DNA from: MVYY01 sp012517575
GTDB taxonomy: Bacteria; Bacteroidota; Bacteroidia; Bacteroidales; Paludibacteraceae
Assembly: GCA_031629035.1 (NCBI GenBank)
Contig: JAVLUG010000010.1
Location: 1 to 64,000, forward strand
DNA length: 64,000 bases
Reading direction: 5' to 3'
The stretch's first letter is position 1; each line of letters starts with the position of its first letter. The position numbers and the translations under genes are program-made. The notes under the pieces are model-generated. The model was not told the origin of the DNA. It was given only the letters and a program-made list of their open reading frames with translations, and did not search any database. Below are positions 1 through 9,777 of this stretch, piece after piece.

Positions 1-1
1 A

Positions 2-54
2 AGGTGTTAATAACCAGAATAACTCTGCGAGTTATTTCCGGTTATATAACACCT
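2..54. repeat. Long near-perfect hairpin at left edge
   Basis: Arms at 2-15 and 40-54 (AGGTGTTAATAACC against GGTTATATAACACCT) pair with a single bulged A at 46. Nested inside is a perfect 8-bp hairpin, AATAACTC (18-25), loop TGC, GAGTTATT (29-36). The whole element is one extended stem-loop. It lies about 190 bases beyond the stop of the last PUL gene and has no strong T-run. It may be a terminator for a gene left of the window or a dispersed palindromic repeat. The rest of 55-242 holds only a small hairpin (GACCA-AAAG-TGGTC near 93-106) and no gene. Confidence 0.55.
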
Positions 55-242
55 CATCATCAGAAATTATGATAGAAATTCAATTAAGAAATGACCAAAA
101 GTGGTCCTAAAAATGGGTAGTACCTCAGAATTCCAATATAATGACCGGAATTCCTTCTGAATATAGCATTAATTTAATGCAACAAATAAAAATTTACTAT
201 GTTTGTGCTATAAAATCTGAATTTAGATACGGAGGCAAAAAG

Positions 243-1625
243 CTACAATTTTATTAAAGTAATTTTTCTTGTAACAGGTTTATTGCTGTCATAAATTTTT
301 GAGATGAGAAGATTCATTTCTGCTTCTCGGCCTTCACGTACCGGCTTAAGCATCATTCGTGCATAATTGTCCCGTTGAATCTTCAACCATACATTTTTGC
401 CAATTTCCTTGTCCAGTGCTTTAATCGACTCCATATTATCAGCAAAAAGCAATCCTTTTTGCTGGAAAAAATTAAATTGAATCCATGCATAATCGCGGAA
501 GTTGCGTTCTATTTCCCAACGATATTCATTTAAGTGCATGATGGCCAAAGCTTGTTGATATTGAGGAGTATTTGTTTCTTTTGCCAAATTTATCCCGCTT
601 GCAAAATCATTACCCGACCATGTTCCTATTTCATTTTCATCAATCATCAATTTATAATTACCTTTTAAGCCTGTAACTTTTAAAATTTCCTGATTCATCT
701 CCTCTATAAACGGAACATATTCTGTAGCTTTAGCTTGTGATTTTTTTGAGTTCCAACCGCGCGCTACCGTATCGAGTGGATATGGTAATGAATAAGCCAA
801 ATAATCGAAAGACAACTTATTTCCATACTTCTTTAGATTACTTATTTCGCAATTATCAGATTTTACGACATTATTTTTTGAAGCATTAATCTCAATATCA
901 GCTACTTTATTACCTGCAAATCCCTGTTGCTTCAAAAAAAGATAAGCCATAACCATGTGCCCATCGTTGTCGGGATGAATCCTGTCTTGACCACACAAAG
1001 TGAATGTAGAATCCTTTTGCTGAAATTTCAGATTGATTTCAGTCATTGGCTGATTCAAATCAAGAAATTCCCAATTATTTTGCTGTGCTGCCTGTTTTTG
1101 AAATTCCACAATACGCTGCATAATGACATTTTTGCCCTTAAATGGCGTATTTCCACTAATTTTCGCATTTTCATCATAGGGAGAACTTCCCATCATAACT
1201 ATCTTCGTATTAGGGAGCTCCAGCAACCGTTTCTCCAACAATTTGAAATTTTTAAAACAGGCTTGATATTTTTCCTCGCCAAATTCTTTTGCTTTATCGC
1301 TGTTATATTCAAAATATCCCGAATCATTCATTCCAAAGGTAACAACAAGTGTCGTCGGCCTTTTGCTGAAAATATCGTCATCCAGCCGTTTAAACATATC
1401 ATAAGCAGTGTCTCCGCCTATTCCTCCATTCATAATACGAACATTCATATTTGGAAATCTGGTCATATAAAACAACCAAATGAAAGAATGGTAATGTCCA
1501 CCATCCGTAATACTATTTCCCAAAAAAACTACTCTTTCACCATCTTTGAATTTACTGACAGGTTGTGAAAATAAATTCACAGAAGAAAAAACAATAATTA
1601 AAAAAAATACAATTGTCTTTTTCAT
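243..1625 (-). CDS. Secreted SGNH/GDSL-family hydrolase
   Basis: A 460-residue exported esterase-type enzyme, the last gene of the leftward PUL. A signal peptide covers about residues 1-20, ending at FSQ. The SGNH blocks are readable: GNSITDGG with nucleophile Ser38, Gly70 in NGGIGGDT, GMND with Asn100, and DRIHP with Asp214 and His217. That is the full catalytic set. The C-terminal half (about 235-460) is an extra region often seen in PUL-encoded members. Family knowledge suggests carbohydrate esterase activity such as deacetylation of a glycan, but the substrate cannot be read from sequence. It follows the terminal SusC after a 119-base gap that contains a strong hairpin, so its expression may be partly uncoupled. 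Confidence 0.85.
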   Translation of the reverse strand: MKKTIVFFLIIVFSSVNLFSQPVSKFKDGERVVFLGNSITDGGHYHSFIWLFYMTRFPNMNVRIMNGGIGGDTAYDMFKRLDDDIFSKRPTTLVVTFGMNDSGYFEYNSDKAKEFGEEKYQACFKNFKLLEKRLLELPNTKIVMMGSSPYDENAKISGNTPFKGKNVIMQRIVEFQKQAAQQNNWEFLDLNQPMTEINLKFQQKDSTFTLCGQDRIHPDNDGHMVMAYLFLKQQGFAGNKVADIEINASKNNVVKSDNCEISNLKKYGNKLSFDYLAYSLPYPLDTVARGWNSKKSQAKATEYVPFIEEMNQEILKVTGLKGNYKLMIDENEIGTWSGNDFASGINLAKETNTPQYQQALAIMHLNEYRWEIERNFRDYAWIQFNFFQQKGLLFADNMESIKALDKEIGKNVWLKIQRDNYARMMLKPVREGREAEMNLLISKIYDSNKPVTRKITLIKL

Positions 1626-1663
1626 TTCTCAAAACATATTAATGATTAAACGGTATGTAAATG

Positions 1664-1712
1664 AACGCCGCCATTTAAAAAAGTCAACTAAACAAAATTA
1701 AATGGCGACGTT
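1664..1712. repeat. Inverted repeat between susC and the SGNH gene
   Basis: Arms AACGCCGCCATTTAA (1664-1678) and TTAAATGGCGACGTT (1698-1712) pair over 15 bp with one mismatch around a 19-base loop. The element fills the middle of the 119-base gap downstream of the second SusC gene. No T-run follows on the minus strand, so an mRNA-stabilising or partially terminating intercistronic hairpin is more likely than a full terminator. This is inference. Confidence 0.55.
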
Positions 1713-1744
1713 TTAAAGTTAAAGAATATTTTTCACTTTAATTA

Positions 1745-4700
1745 TCAAAGAGTAACCTGAATACCAAAATTTACAACCTTTTGATTCATATAAGCATCTC
1801 CCGCCGTATTTGTTTGTATTTCAGGGTCTTGTTGATATTTATCATAATTGGTAAATGTAAACAAATTATATGCGTTGACATAAAACTTGGCAGAATTAAT
1901 GTATTGTGGAAGTGATTTTTTGGGAAGTTGATACGCAAAATCGATGGTCTTCATTCTAATATACCATGCATTTATCAACCAAAAATCAGACATATAACCT
2001 TCAGCACTATTGACAGTAGAAGGATTGGTAGTCAGACGTGGAAATTGAATATCTTCGCCATTTTGGTACCTCTCCAATGTCCAACGTTTCAAATGAACCG
2101 GCTGGAACTGGCTTTTGAAAGATTCGATTCCTGTTCCTACTACACTGAAGCTATAGTCAAAAGATCCCTGAAATAAAATATTAATCGAAAAACCTTTCCA
2201 ATTTGCACCAACAGTCCAACCAATGGAAGTGGTAGGCAAGTTAGGTTTTCCTATAGCACTCTTGTCATAATCATTGATAATCCCATCTCCATTCAAATCC
2301 TTATATTTCAAATCTCCTGCCTGTACAGGAGTATCGGTATTTGGTACAGCTGGAGCAGCAGGGTCATTATTGTTAATCAACTCAATATCTTCCGGAGTAT
2401 AAAAACCTATGAATTTATATCCAAATGGTTGATTAATAGGTTTCCCAGTTTGAGCAAGCCATGGATACTTCTGTTGTGCTTCTGCTTTATACACAACTCT
2501 GTTTTTTGCGTAGGAATAAACCAGATTTGAAAGAAAATTAACTTGTCCAATTTTAGTTTGATAACCAAGAGAACCATCAAAACCCTGATTAACAGTTTTG
2601 GCAATATTCAGTGGGGAGACGCCTATTCCCAAAATTAAAGGAATATCATATCGGGTAACCAATTGGTCGAAGCGGAAATCGTGAAAATAGTCAATAGTAA
2701 AAGACCATTTATCGAAAGCAACCACATCAAGTCCCACATCAAATTTCTTGGCTTTTTCCCATGTTACATTTTCATTTCCCAAATCACCTTCAACGTATGA
2801 AGCCTGGTACTGAGGATTTTCACCAAAATAATATCCTCCACCTGTTGAATAAACCTGACGATATAAATAACGTCCACCGGGAGCTACATCGGACCCCACT
2901 AATCCGTAAGAAGTTCTTAATTTCAACATTTGAATTTTACTGAATTTGTTCTTGAAAAAGTCTTCTTCCGAAATGGTATATCCCAATCCAACAGCTGGGA
3001 AAAATCCATAACGATTGTCTTTGCCAAAGCGGTCTGAACCATTGTAAGCCAAATTGAAGTCCACCAGATATTTATTTTTATACTTATAACCAATTGTAGA
3101 AGTATAACCTTCAAAATTGCTCGGAACAGAGGCAGCTGCTTCATTTGTTTGACTTTCTCTGTTGTACAACAACATTGCGTTAATATCATGGTCTTTGTTA
3201 AACACGCGAGCATAATTAAGCGATGCCTGAATGTTCAAATCGTTTTGTGCCTGACCAACACCCGAAGTTATCGCATAGGTGGAATAAGCATAGACCTGAT
3301 TTGGGTTAATGGTATAAATTTCAGTATCCGGATGATAACGATAAGTAGGATAACCATCACTACCTCTGTAGACTCTGCGGTTATTTTCGTCGATACTTGA
3401 ATAGGCAAATCTGAAATTGGCAGAAAGCCCTTTCGTCAGCCGATCCATTTTATAAGAAGCTCCATACAAAATATTGATATCGTTTCGTTTTGTTCTTTTA
3501 TAACCTTCATTTGCCAAACGAGCGTTTAAGGTAGGCAAAAAACCTTTTGTATTCAAATAGGTGTATGATCCGTTGGGATTAATAACGGGAGCAGCATAGG
3601 GAGTCATTTTTTCAAAATTATAAATTTCTCCCGTTGCATTCATGCTACTGGGCTCGTTGATATTCATAAAACGAGTAGAAAAGTCCAACCGCATGTTTAA
3701 ATCATCAGTTACATCAAAGTCGAGATTGGTACGGTAATTAAATCGACGATAAAAATAATTTGTATTTACATCATGTTGTGCACTGCTAAAATCTTTAATT
3801 AATCCATCTTGAGTAAAATAACCAGTAGAAAGAAAATATCTTAAACTTTTGGAACCTCCCGACACATCGACATTCATATTGCTTTGAGAAGCAATTGATT
3901 TGAAAATTTCATTGTACCAATTTACATCTGGATGGCCATAAGGATCTGAACCGGTTCTAAAAGCTTCCAAATCGTCTTCCGTGAAAGGCATATCGGCAAT
4001 TAATCCATCATTCTGATAAGCTTCATTTACCAATTTGGTCGTTTCGTAAGAATTTAAAAATTTTGGTTTTCTCACCGGTGTTTGCACGCCACTCTCCATT
4101 CTAACATTTATTTGTGGTGCGCCCTGTTCTCCTCTTCGTGTTTTTACAACAAGTACTCCATTGGCTCCTTTGATACCATAAATTGCTGTAGTGGACGCAT
4201 CTTTCAAAATGGAAATACTTTCAATTTCATTTATGTTGATTTGCTGAAGCTGATCGTAAGAATACTGTACATCATCAACAATAATAAGAGGCTGATTCCC
4301 TGCGTCATTCAAAGAACTGACACCCCGAATAAAAAAGTCGGATGCATCTTTACCCGGTTGTCCCGAACGCTGCTGAGAAAAGAATCCAGGTAATTTTCCT
4401 GATAAGGCATTTTGAACATTGCTGGTAGGCACCATACGAATTTCACGAGCTGAGATAGCGCTCACAGAGCCTGTCATGGTTAATTTTTTTGCTTTACCAT
4501 AACCGATAACAACCACTTCATCCAAATTAGTAAACTGATCGGGAATCAATTGAATATTTAAAATACGTTGATCGGGTTTTACAGTAATTTCTTGGGACTT
4601 ATAACCCACATAAGAGAATTTTAACTTGTCACCGGCTTTTACCTGAAGTTCAAATTTCCCATCAATGTTTGTTATAGTTCCAACGGAAGTTCCAACTTTT

Positions 4701-4825
4701 ATTACACTAACACCTATCAGCGTTTCGCCATCGGTAGATGTTACCACTCCTTTTAGCAAAAAAGATTGGCTAAAAGCTAAAATGAAAGCGTGAAGAAATA
4801 TCAATGTTATTATTAGTTTTTTCAT
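1745..4825 (-). CDS. SusC/RagA-family TonB-dependent glycan transporter (SusC1)
   Basis: A 1026-residue outer-membrane receptor that imports oligosaccharides with TonB energy. It has a signal peptide (1-19), a carboxypeptidase-regulatory-like beta-sandwich (about 22-105, with the SYVGYK motif), a TonB plug (about 110-240) containing LSGKLPG, FIRGVSSL and SILKDAST, and a 22-strand-type barrel to the C-terminus, which ends in hydrophobic VTL. Length is typical for SusC. It starts 6 bases after the stop of the upstream SusD gene, so the two are surely cotranscribed. It is the second SusC of this locus. The usual susC-susD order is not followed here, because SusD precedes it and no SusD comes after it. 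Confidence 0.93.
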   Translation of the reverse strand: MKKLIITLIFLHAFILAFSQSFLLKGVVTSTDGETLIGVSVIKVGTSVGTITNIDGKFELQVKAGDKLKFSYVGYKSQEITVKPDQRILNIQLIPDQFTNLDEVVVIGYGKAKKLTMTGSVSAISAREIRMVPTSNVQNALSGKLPGFFSQQRSGQPGKDASDFFIRGVSSLNDAGNQPLIIVDDVQYSYDQLQQININEIESISILKDASTTAIYGIKGANGVLVVKTRRGEQGAPQINVRMESGVQTPVRKPKFLNSYETTKLVNEAYQNDGLIADMPFTEDDLEAFRTGSDPYGHPDVNWYNEIFKSIASQSNMNVDVSGGSKSLRYFLSTGYFTQDGLIKDFSSAQHDVNTNYFYRRFNYRTNLDFDVTDDLNMRLDFSTRFMNINEPSSMNATGEIYNFEKMTPYAAPVINPNGSYTYLNTKGFLPTLNARLANEGYKRTKRNDINILYGASYKMDRLTKGLSANFRFAYSSIDENNRRVYRGSDGYPTYRYHPDTEIYTINPNQVYAYSTYAITSGVGQAQNDLNIQASLNYARVFNKDHDINAMLLYNRESQTNEAAASVPSNFEGYTSTIGYKYKNKYLVDFNLAYNGSDRFGKDNRYGFFPAVGLGYTISEEDFFKNKFSKIQMLKLRTSYGLVGSDVAPGGRYLYRQVYSTGGGYYFGENPQYQASYVEGDLGNENVTWEKAKKFDVGLDVVAFDKWSFTIDYFHDFRFDQLVTRYDIPLILGIGVSPLNIAKTVNQGFDGSLGYQTKIGQVNFLSNLVYSYAKNRVVYKAEAQQKYPWLAQTGKPINQPFGYKFIGFYTPEDIELINNNDPAAPAVPNTDTPVQAGDLKYKDLNGDGIINDYDKSAIGKPNLPTTSIGWTVGANWKGFSINILFQGSFDYSFSVVGTGIESFKSQFQPVHLKRWTLERYQNGEDIQFPRLTTNPSTVNSAEGYMSDFWLINAWYIRMKTIDFAYQLPKKSLPQYINSAKFYVNAYNLFTFTNYDKYQQDPEIQTNTAGDAYMNQKVVNFGIQVTL

Positions 4826-4831
4826 AAGAAA

Positions 4832-6616
4832 TTACCATTTAGGGTTTTGAACCATGTTTCTATTTTTAATAACTTCTGAATATGGAATCGGGAATAAATA
4901 TCTTTTTTCATCGAAATTTGCACTCAGCACATCAACTTCGGTATAAGTTAAGCCGGAAAGGGTTTTTACTATACTCATTCCTTTTAAAGGGGTACTAAAT
5001 ACATTTTCGGCAATGCGCCATCTCCTAATATCCCAAAAACGCTGTTGCTCGAAAGCCATTTCAATGCGCCGTTCGTTTTGAATTACCGCTCGCATTTCTT
5101 CTTTTGTCATGTTAGCTTTTAGACCATATGAATTATCGGTTCCGGCAGCAATACCAGCTCTTTTTCGTAATAATTTTATTGAATTGTATACATCTTGAGA
5201 TGGAGCAGATAAATATTCATTTTCTGCTTCGGCATAATTCAAAAGAATTTCAGCATAGCGGAAAATTACCCAAAGATGATAATTGTTGCTGTATTCTGTG
5301 GCACTGACAAAATTTCCCATGAACTTCCGCATATAATAACTGGTTTTGGTATATTCAGCAGAACTTGTTGGATTATTTGCTCCACCTCTGTAAGTTTCCA
5401 AAACTCTTCCTAACCAATTTGCTCCGTTATAAAGTACTGTAAGAGCCAGTCGCGGATCCCTGTTATCATAAGGTTTCTGTGAATTATATGGGTACAATGT
5501 GCTTTCTCCTCTTGGTTTTCCATCTTTCATGGGGAAAGCATCAACCAAATTCTGAGTAGGATTGGTGCGTCCTTTACCAAGAGAATTTCCGCTAAAACCG
5601 AGTGGCCCATTATTGGTTTCAATGCTTTTGTCCTGCCCACCCTGACGAAAGAAAATAAGTTCAGGATTAACGGTCGAACTATAATAACTCAAGAAAATGC
5701 CCATAAAATTATTGGACAGATTTACGGTTTTCCTACCATTTGGTCCAAAGGTATCAATAAAATCTTTGGCTGCATCTGCAGCTCTTTTCCAACGTTCAGC
5801 GTCATAACTTTCATAGCCTACCAACGGTTTTTGAGCAGCATTATTGGTAGAAATTGGACTTTCGTTGAACAGCGGACTGGCAGCATAAAGCAAAATTCGA
5901 GATTTTAGTGCCATTGCTGCTTCAATAGTTGCTGCATGAGCATACATTGTAGGATCAGGCATCGAAACACTTCTCAAGTCATATTTGATTGAATCCAGTT
6001 CACTCACCATATACTCAATACAATCGGCAAACGAGTTTCTTGGAATTTCCATGTTGTCTCCCAATTTGTAAATGGAATCGCCCAACAAAGGAACGCCTCC
6101 GTAACGTTTAACCAGCTCAAAATAAAAATAAGTTCTTAAAAATCGTGCTTCAGCTTTAATGGTTTTGTTCAATGGCTTCACTTCACCATTTATATTTACG
6201 AAAGTGGTTTTGTAAGGTACTACATCGATATTTTTTATGATAATATTGGCTTTACGAATACCTGTATAGTACTTACTCCAACCCATAACCGAACTAATGC
6301 GGTTGTTCGCACTATACTGTCCAACAGCCAATTTATACACATCCGGTTCATTTTGATTGATAGAAATGGCATCGTCCGAGGCAGCATCCAAATAATCTCC
6401 ACCAATACCATTATGTCCATTTTCCAAAATATCGTACATGGTATAGAGAAAAGCGCTAGCCTGCTTACCCATCGAATCTGTTTTAGAAAAAACATAATCT
6501 TCTGTAAACTGGTCAACGGGGAAACTTTCATAGCTGTCAGTACAGGACGAAAAGAACAGCAATCCTGAGCCAAAAATAAGTATTGACCAAATATTTAGTT
6601 TTAGTTTCATTTTCAT
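4832..6616 (-). CDS. SusD/RagB-family glycan-binding lipoprotein (SusD1)
   Basis: A 594-residue surface lipoprotein that forms the lid of a SusC transporter and binds glycan. The reading frame stays open to 6697, but that extension overlaps the SusC2 end and gives no signal peptide. ATG at 6616 (or 6610) gives a lipoprotein signal with FFSSC, Cys25. SusD signatures are clear: AEARFLRTYFYFELVKRYGG, LLNYAEAENEYL, and ERRIEMAFEQQRFWDIRRW near the C-terminus. It begins 7 bases after the SusC2 stop, the classic susC-susD arrangement, so SusC2 is its natural partner. SusC1 follows 6 bases later. Confidence 0.92.
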   Translation of the reverse strand: MKMKLKLNIWSILIFGSGLLFFSSCTDSYESFPVDQFTEDYVFSKTDSMGKQASAFLYTMYDILENGHNGIGGDYLDAASDDAISINQNEPDVYKLAVGQYSANNRISSVMGWSKYYTGIRKANIIIKNIDVVPYKTTFVNINGEVKPLNKTIKAEARFLRTYFYFELVKRYGGVPLLGDSIYKLGDNMEIPRNSFADCIEYMVSELDSIKYDLRSVSMPDPTMYAHAATIEAAMALKSRILLYAASPLFNESPISTNNAAQKPLVGYESYDAERWKRAADAAKDFIDTFGPNGRKTVNLSNNFMGIFLSYYSSTVNPELIFFRQGGQDKSIETNNGPLGFSGNSLGKGRTNPTQNLVDAFPMKDGKPRGESTLYPYNSQKPYDNRDPRLALTVLYNGANWLGRVLETYRGGANNPTSSAEYTKTSYYMRKFMGNFVSATEYSNNYHLWVIFRYAEILLNYAEAENEYLSAPSQDVYNSIKLLRKRAGIAAGTDNSYGLKANMTKEEMRAVIQNERRIEMAFEQQRFWDIRRWRIAENVFSTPLKGMSIVKTLSGLTYTEVDVLSANFDEKRYLFPIPYSEVIKNRNMVQNPKW

Positions 6617-6623
6617 AATTATA

Positions 6624-9600
6624 TTAGAATTTAACATTAACACCAAAATTGATATTTCGTTGCAAAGGATAACTGGTAAAACCAACTTCAGGATCAACCA
6701 AATCTATAGCAGAAAAAGTTAATAAATTCTGACCTGCAGCAAAAATTTTCACTCTCAAATTACCCAAATAATTTCTCGTAAATGATTCAGGAAGATTATA
6801 AGCAATGTTGAGATTTTTCAATCGAATAAAATTACCTGATTTTAGCCACAATGATGTTCCCCAACCGTTACCGTAATTATAATTGTTTCCGCCGGCTGAT
6901 AATCTCGGAAAAGTAGCAGTTTCGGCAGTTTCAGGTGTCCATCTGTTTAACAGATGTTCATAAGCCTGACCATAATGCTGATTAATCTGTAAAAAGCCTT
7001 CGGTAAAGTTTCGATCACTTAAATAAATATCGCGATTATAAACACCTTGCCATAACATTGAAAATTCAAATCCACCATATTCCAATCCTAAATCAATTCC
7101 AAAGAATGACAGTGGTTTATCGCCTCCAATCACAGTTCTGTCAAATTCATCAATTACGCCATCATTATTCAAGTCAACGTATTTAACATCGCCGGGTTGA
7201 ATGTTTTTAAAACCATTTATAACCGGATACTTGTTTGCAATATCCTGAGCCGTTAAAAATCCATCAGCCAACAGACCGAAAATTGCGCTCATTGGTTTCC
7301 CTGTTCTATAAAGATAATCGTAAGGAAGATCCTGTTCGTCCATAAACAGAATCTTACTTTGCTCGATATTCCAATTACCGGTTATATAATAATTCAATTT
7401 TCCAATGTTATCTTGATAAGTTAAAGACAATTCCGCTCCATAACGTCTGGCTTTCCCAATGTTCTCTGAAGGATAGGTTGAACCCATCAATTCGATACTT
7501 TTTCCACGCGATTGTAAAAGATCAAAATAATGGTCATTATAATAATCGGCTGTGAATTGGATTTTATCGTTTAACATGGCAAAGTCCAATCCAATGTTTG
7601 TTTTATTTGATTTTTCCCAAGTTATATTTGGATTTGCAAGTGGCTGATTTTCAGAAGTAAAAAACCCACTCGACTGACTGGTTCCAAGGGGATACCAAGC
7701 TGCTCCATTGTATGAAAAAGTCTGACTCCATATATAATAACCCGAATTTGTAATACCATTACCTGTTAAACCATATACACCACGTAATTTTAATTTATTA
7801 ATCAAATCCAGTGATTCCATAAATATTTCCTTACTTATATCCCAACCTAATCCAAAAGCATAAAATGTTCCCCATCTTTTGCCCGGAGCATATCTATTAT
7901 AGTAGCTTTCAGTGAGTGCCGACTGAACAAAATATTTATCGTTGAAATTATAAGCGAGATTAGCCATTATGTTTGAAGGAATTTCCGGAAGGTCATAATT
8001 ATTCAGTATAGTATGCGTATCGCCTTTCACACTGGCTTTGATCCCGTGCAAGCCAAATTTACGATTGTAATTTATGGCAAGTTGACCATACATATCCTGA
8101 TAATTTCCGACAGAATAGAAAGAATTTATTTGAGGAGAAGGAGTGCTGTACATTGTATAAACCGGATTTCCTTCGCTATCTAATTTATAGGCAAAAACGG
8201 AAGATCTTTTTGTTCTGAAAGTTGCGGATCTCGATTGCGACGTGATACTTCCTATTCCTTGTAACGACAATCCTTTCACGAGTTTGTTGAAATCATAATT
8301 CAAATTTATCGTTCCTAATATATCCCGTGTATTGTCTTTGATATATCCTGAATTCACAGTTTGAGACATTAAGTTGTTGGTAAAAGAAATATTCCCTCCC
8401 CACGAGCCATCAGGATTGGTGATAGGATAAGCAGAATTTGGAGTAGTAAATATCGTATTCAGCAATTCAGAATATCCACTTCCATTTCCACCTGGTTGAT
8501 TACCATCTTCAATCCGGCCTACCAACATGATACTTGTTGTAAAATCTTGCGTTACTTTTACATTAACTTTCGAGGTTATTGAGTATCGCTCATAACTTAA
8601 ATTTGTGTTATACGGATTTTTCGAAGAAGTAACAAACAAGCCATTTTCCCCCATATATCCCAAACTGACAAAATACTGAGCAACATTATTTCCTCCCGAA
8701 ACATTTAAATTGTAGGACTGCGAAGAAGCATTATCGTTCAGCAATTCATCGTACCAATTTACGTTGGGATGTGTATAAGGACTGGTTCCATTTCTGTATT
8801 TTGAAAAATCATCGTAGCCATAAATAGCCAATTTGCCATCATTTACCAGTGCTTCATTCAATAAATAAGCATATTGATAGGAATTCAGTGGTTTAGGAAG
8901 TTTTAGTGGACTATTCACACCAAATTTACCTGTAAAAGATACGTTCATAGCTGTTTGCGTGGGTTTTTTTGTTGTAATTATTAATGCTCCACGTGAACTT
9001 TGCATACCCAGAAACATTGATGATAAAGCATCTTTCTGCAAAGAAATAGATTCTATGGCTTCAGGATCCAAAGAATAAAATTCTCTTTGTATGCCATCTA
9101 CAATTACAATGGGTGATTGCCCTCTTGAACTTAAGGCAAACTCGGAATTATCACTGTAAACGCCTCTCCCAAAGACAGGAATCGATCCTATCAAATCCAA
9201 ATTTGAATTGGATGATGTATAATGAAGGCGAGCTCCTCGCGTTTGAATAATATTCAAACCCGGCATTTTTCCAACCAATGCTGGAATCACCGTACTGCCC
9301 ATAGCCTTAGTCAGTTGATCCGTATAAACCGTGGCTTCAGAACCTAAAAAACTTTGCTTATCAAAAGTTTCACCATAAGGACCAGGAACATTTTCCGGTG
9401 TTTTGATAGGTTTTTCATGCAAATGAATTTTGACACCTTTTTTCAAGTCTGTTTTAGAAATTTTCGATTCGGAATAAATGAAATTTTTGTGCTGATAGGT
9501 AATTACATCACCTATCTTAAAATCTAAAACAAATGCCCCATTTATGTTGGTAACAGTACTTAGGTTGGAACCTTTAACACCAACTTCAACTTCTGGAACA

Positions 9601-9743
9601 GGATTTCCATAAGAATCTAATACTACATTTATAATTGGAGACTTTGCGCTGCTTTCTTGTGCCTTCACACGTATCGATTGAATACCCAATAACAAACAAA
9701 TTAACATGCATGATATTAGATATTGGTATTTTTTATTAATCAT
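6624..9743 (-). CDS. SusC/RagA-family TonB-dependent glycan transporter (SusC2)
   Basis: A 1039-residue outer-membrane receptor. A signal peptide covers about 1-28, ending VKAQ. A regulatory-like domain (about 35-115) follows, then a TonB plug with LVGKMPGLNI, SSRGQSPIVIVDGI and SISLQKDAL, then a beta-barrel ending VNVKF. The linker before the plug is longer and more diverged than in SusC1: it reads ENVPGPYGETFDKQSFLG and lacks the usual VVVIGYG motif. The two SusC proteins therefore look like different sublineages rather than a recent duplication. It follows the DUF4961 gene by 34 bases and is followed by SusD1 after 7 bases. Confidence 0.92.
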   Translation of the reverse strand: MINKKYQYLISCMLICLLLGIQSIRVKAQESSAKSPIINVVLDSYGNPVPEVEVGVKGSNLSTVTNINGAFVLDFKIGDVITYQHKNFIYSESKISKTDLKKGVKIHLHEKPIKTPENVPGPYGETFDKQSFLGSEATVYTDQLTKAMGSTVIPALVGKMPGLNIIQTRGARLHYTSSNSNLDLIGSIPVFGRGVYSDNSEFALSSRGQSPIVIVDGIQREFYSLDPEAIESISLQKDALSSMFLGMQSSRGALIITTKKPTQTAMNVSFTGKFGVNSPLKLPKPLNSYQYAYLLNEALVNDGKLAIYGYDDFSKYRNGTSPYTHPNVNWYDELLNDNASSQSYNLNVSGGNNVAQYFVSLGYMGENGLFVTSSKNPYNTNLSYERYSITSKVNVKVTQDFTTSIMLVGRIEDGNQPGGNGSGYSELLNTIFTTPNSAYPITNPDGSWGGNISFTNNLMSQTVNSGYIKDNTRDILGTINLNYDFNKLVKGLSLQGIGSITSQSRSATFRTKRSSVFAYKLDSEGNPVYTMYSTPSPQINSFYSVGNYQDMYGQLAINYNRKFGLHGIKASVKGDTHTILNNYDLPEIPSNIMANLAYNFNDKYFVQSALTESYYNRYAPGKRWGTFYAFGLGWDISKEIFMESLDLINKLKLRGVYGLTGNGITNSGYYIWSQTFSYNGAAWYPLGTSQSSGFFTSENQPLANPNITWEKSNKTNIGLDFAMLNDKIQFTADYYNDHYFDLLQSRGKSIELMGSTYPSENIGKARRYGAELSLTYQDNIGKLNYYITGNWNIEQSKILFMDEQDLPYDYLYRTGKPMSAIFGLLADGFLTAQDIANKYPVINGFKNIQPGDVKYVDLNNDGVIDEFDRTVIGGDKPLSFFGIDLGLEYGGFEFSMLWQGVYNRDIYLSDRNFTEGFLQINQHYGQAYEHLLNRWTPETAETATFPRLSAGGNNYNYGNGWGTSLWLKSGNFIRLKNLNIAYNLPESFTRNYLGNLRVKIFAAGQNLLTFSAIDLVDPEVGFTSYPLQRNINFGVNVKF

Positions 9744-9777
9744 AAAAATTAATTTTAGTTTTATCAGTCAATTAAAA

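Noticed and set aside
927..1568. 213-codon rightward open frame opposite the SGNH gene
   Set aside because: It is antisense to a well-supported enzyme and has no recognisable domain or signal; it is a shadow frame.
6617..6697. N-terminal extension of SusD1 up to 6697
   Set aside because: It overlaps the SusC2 coding end, and only the ATG at 6616/6610 yields a lipoprotein signal.
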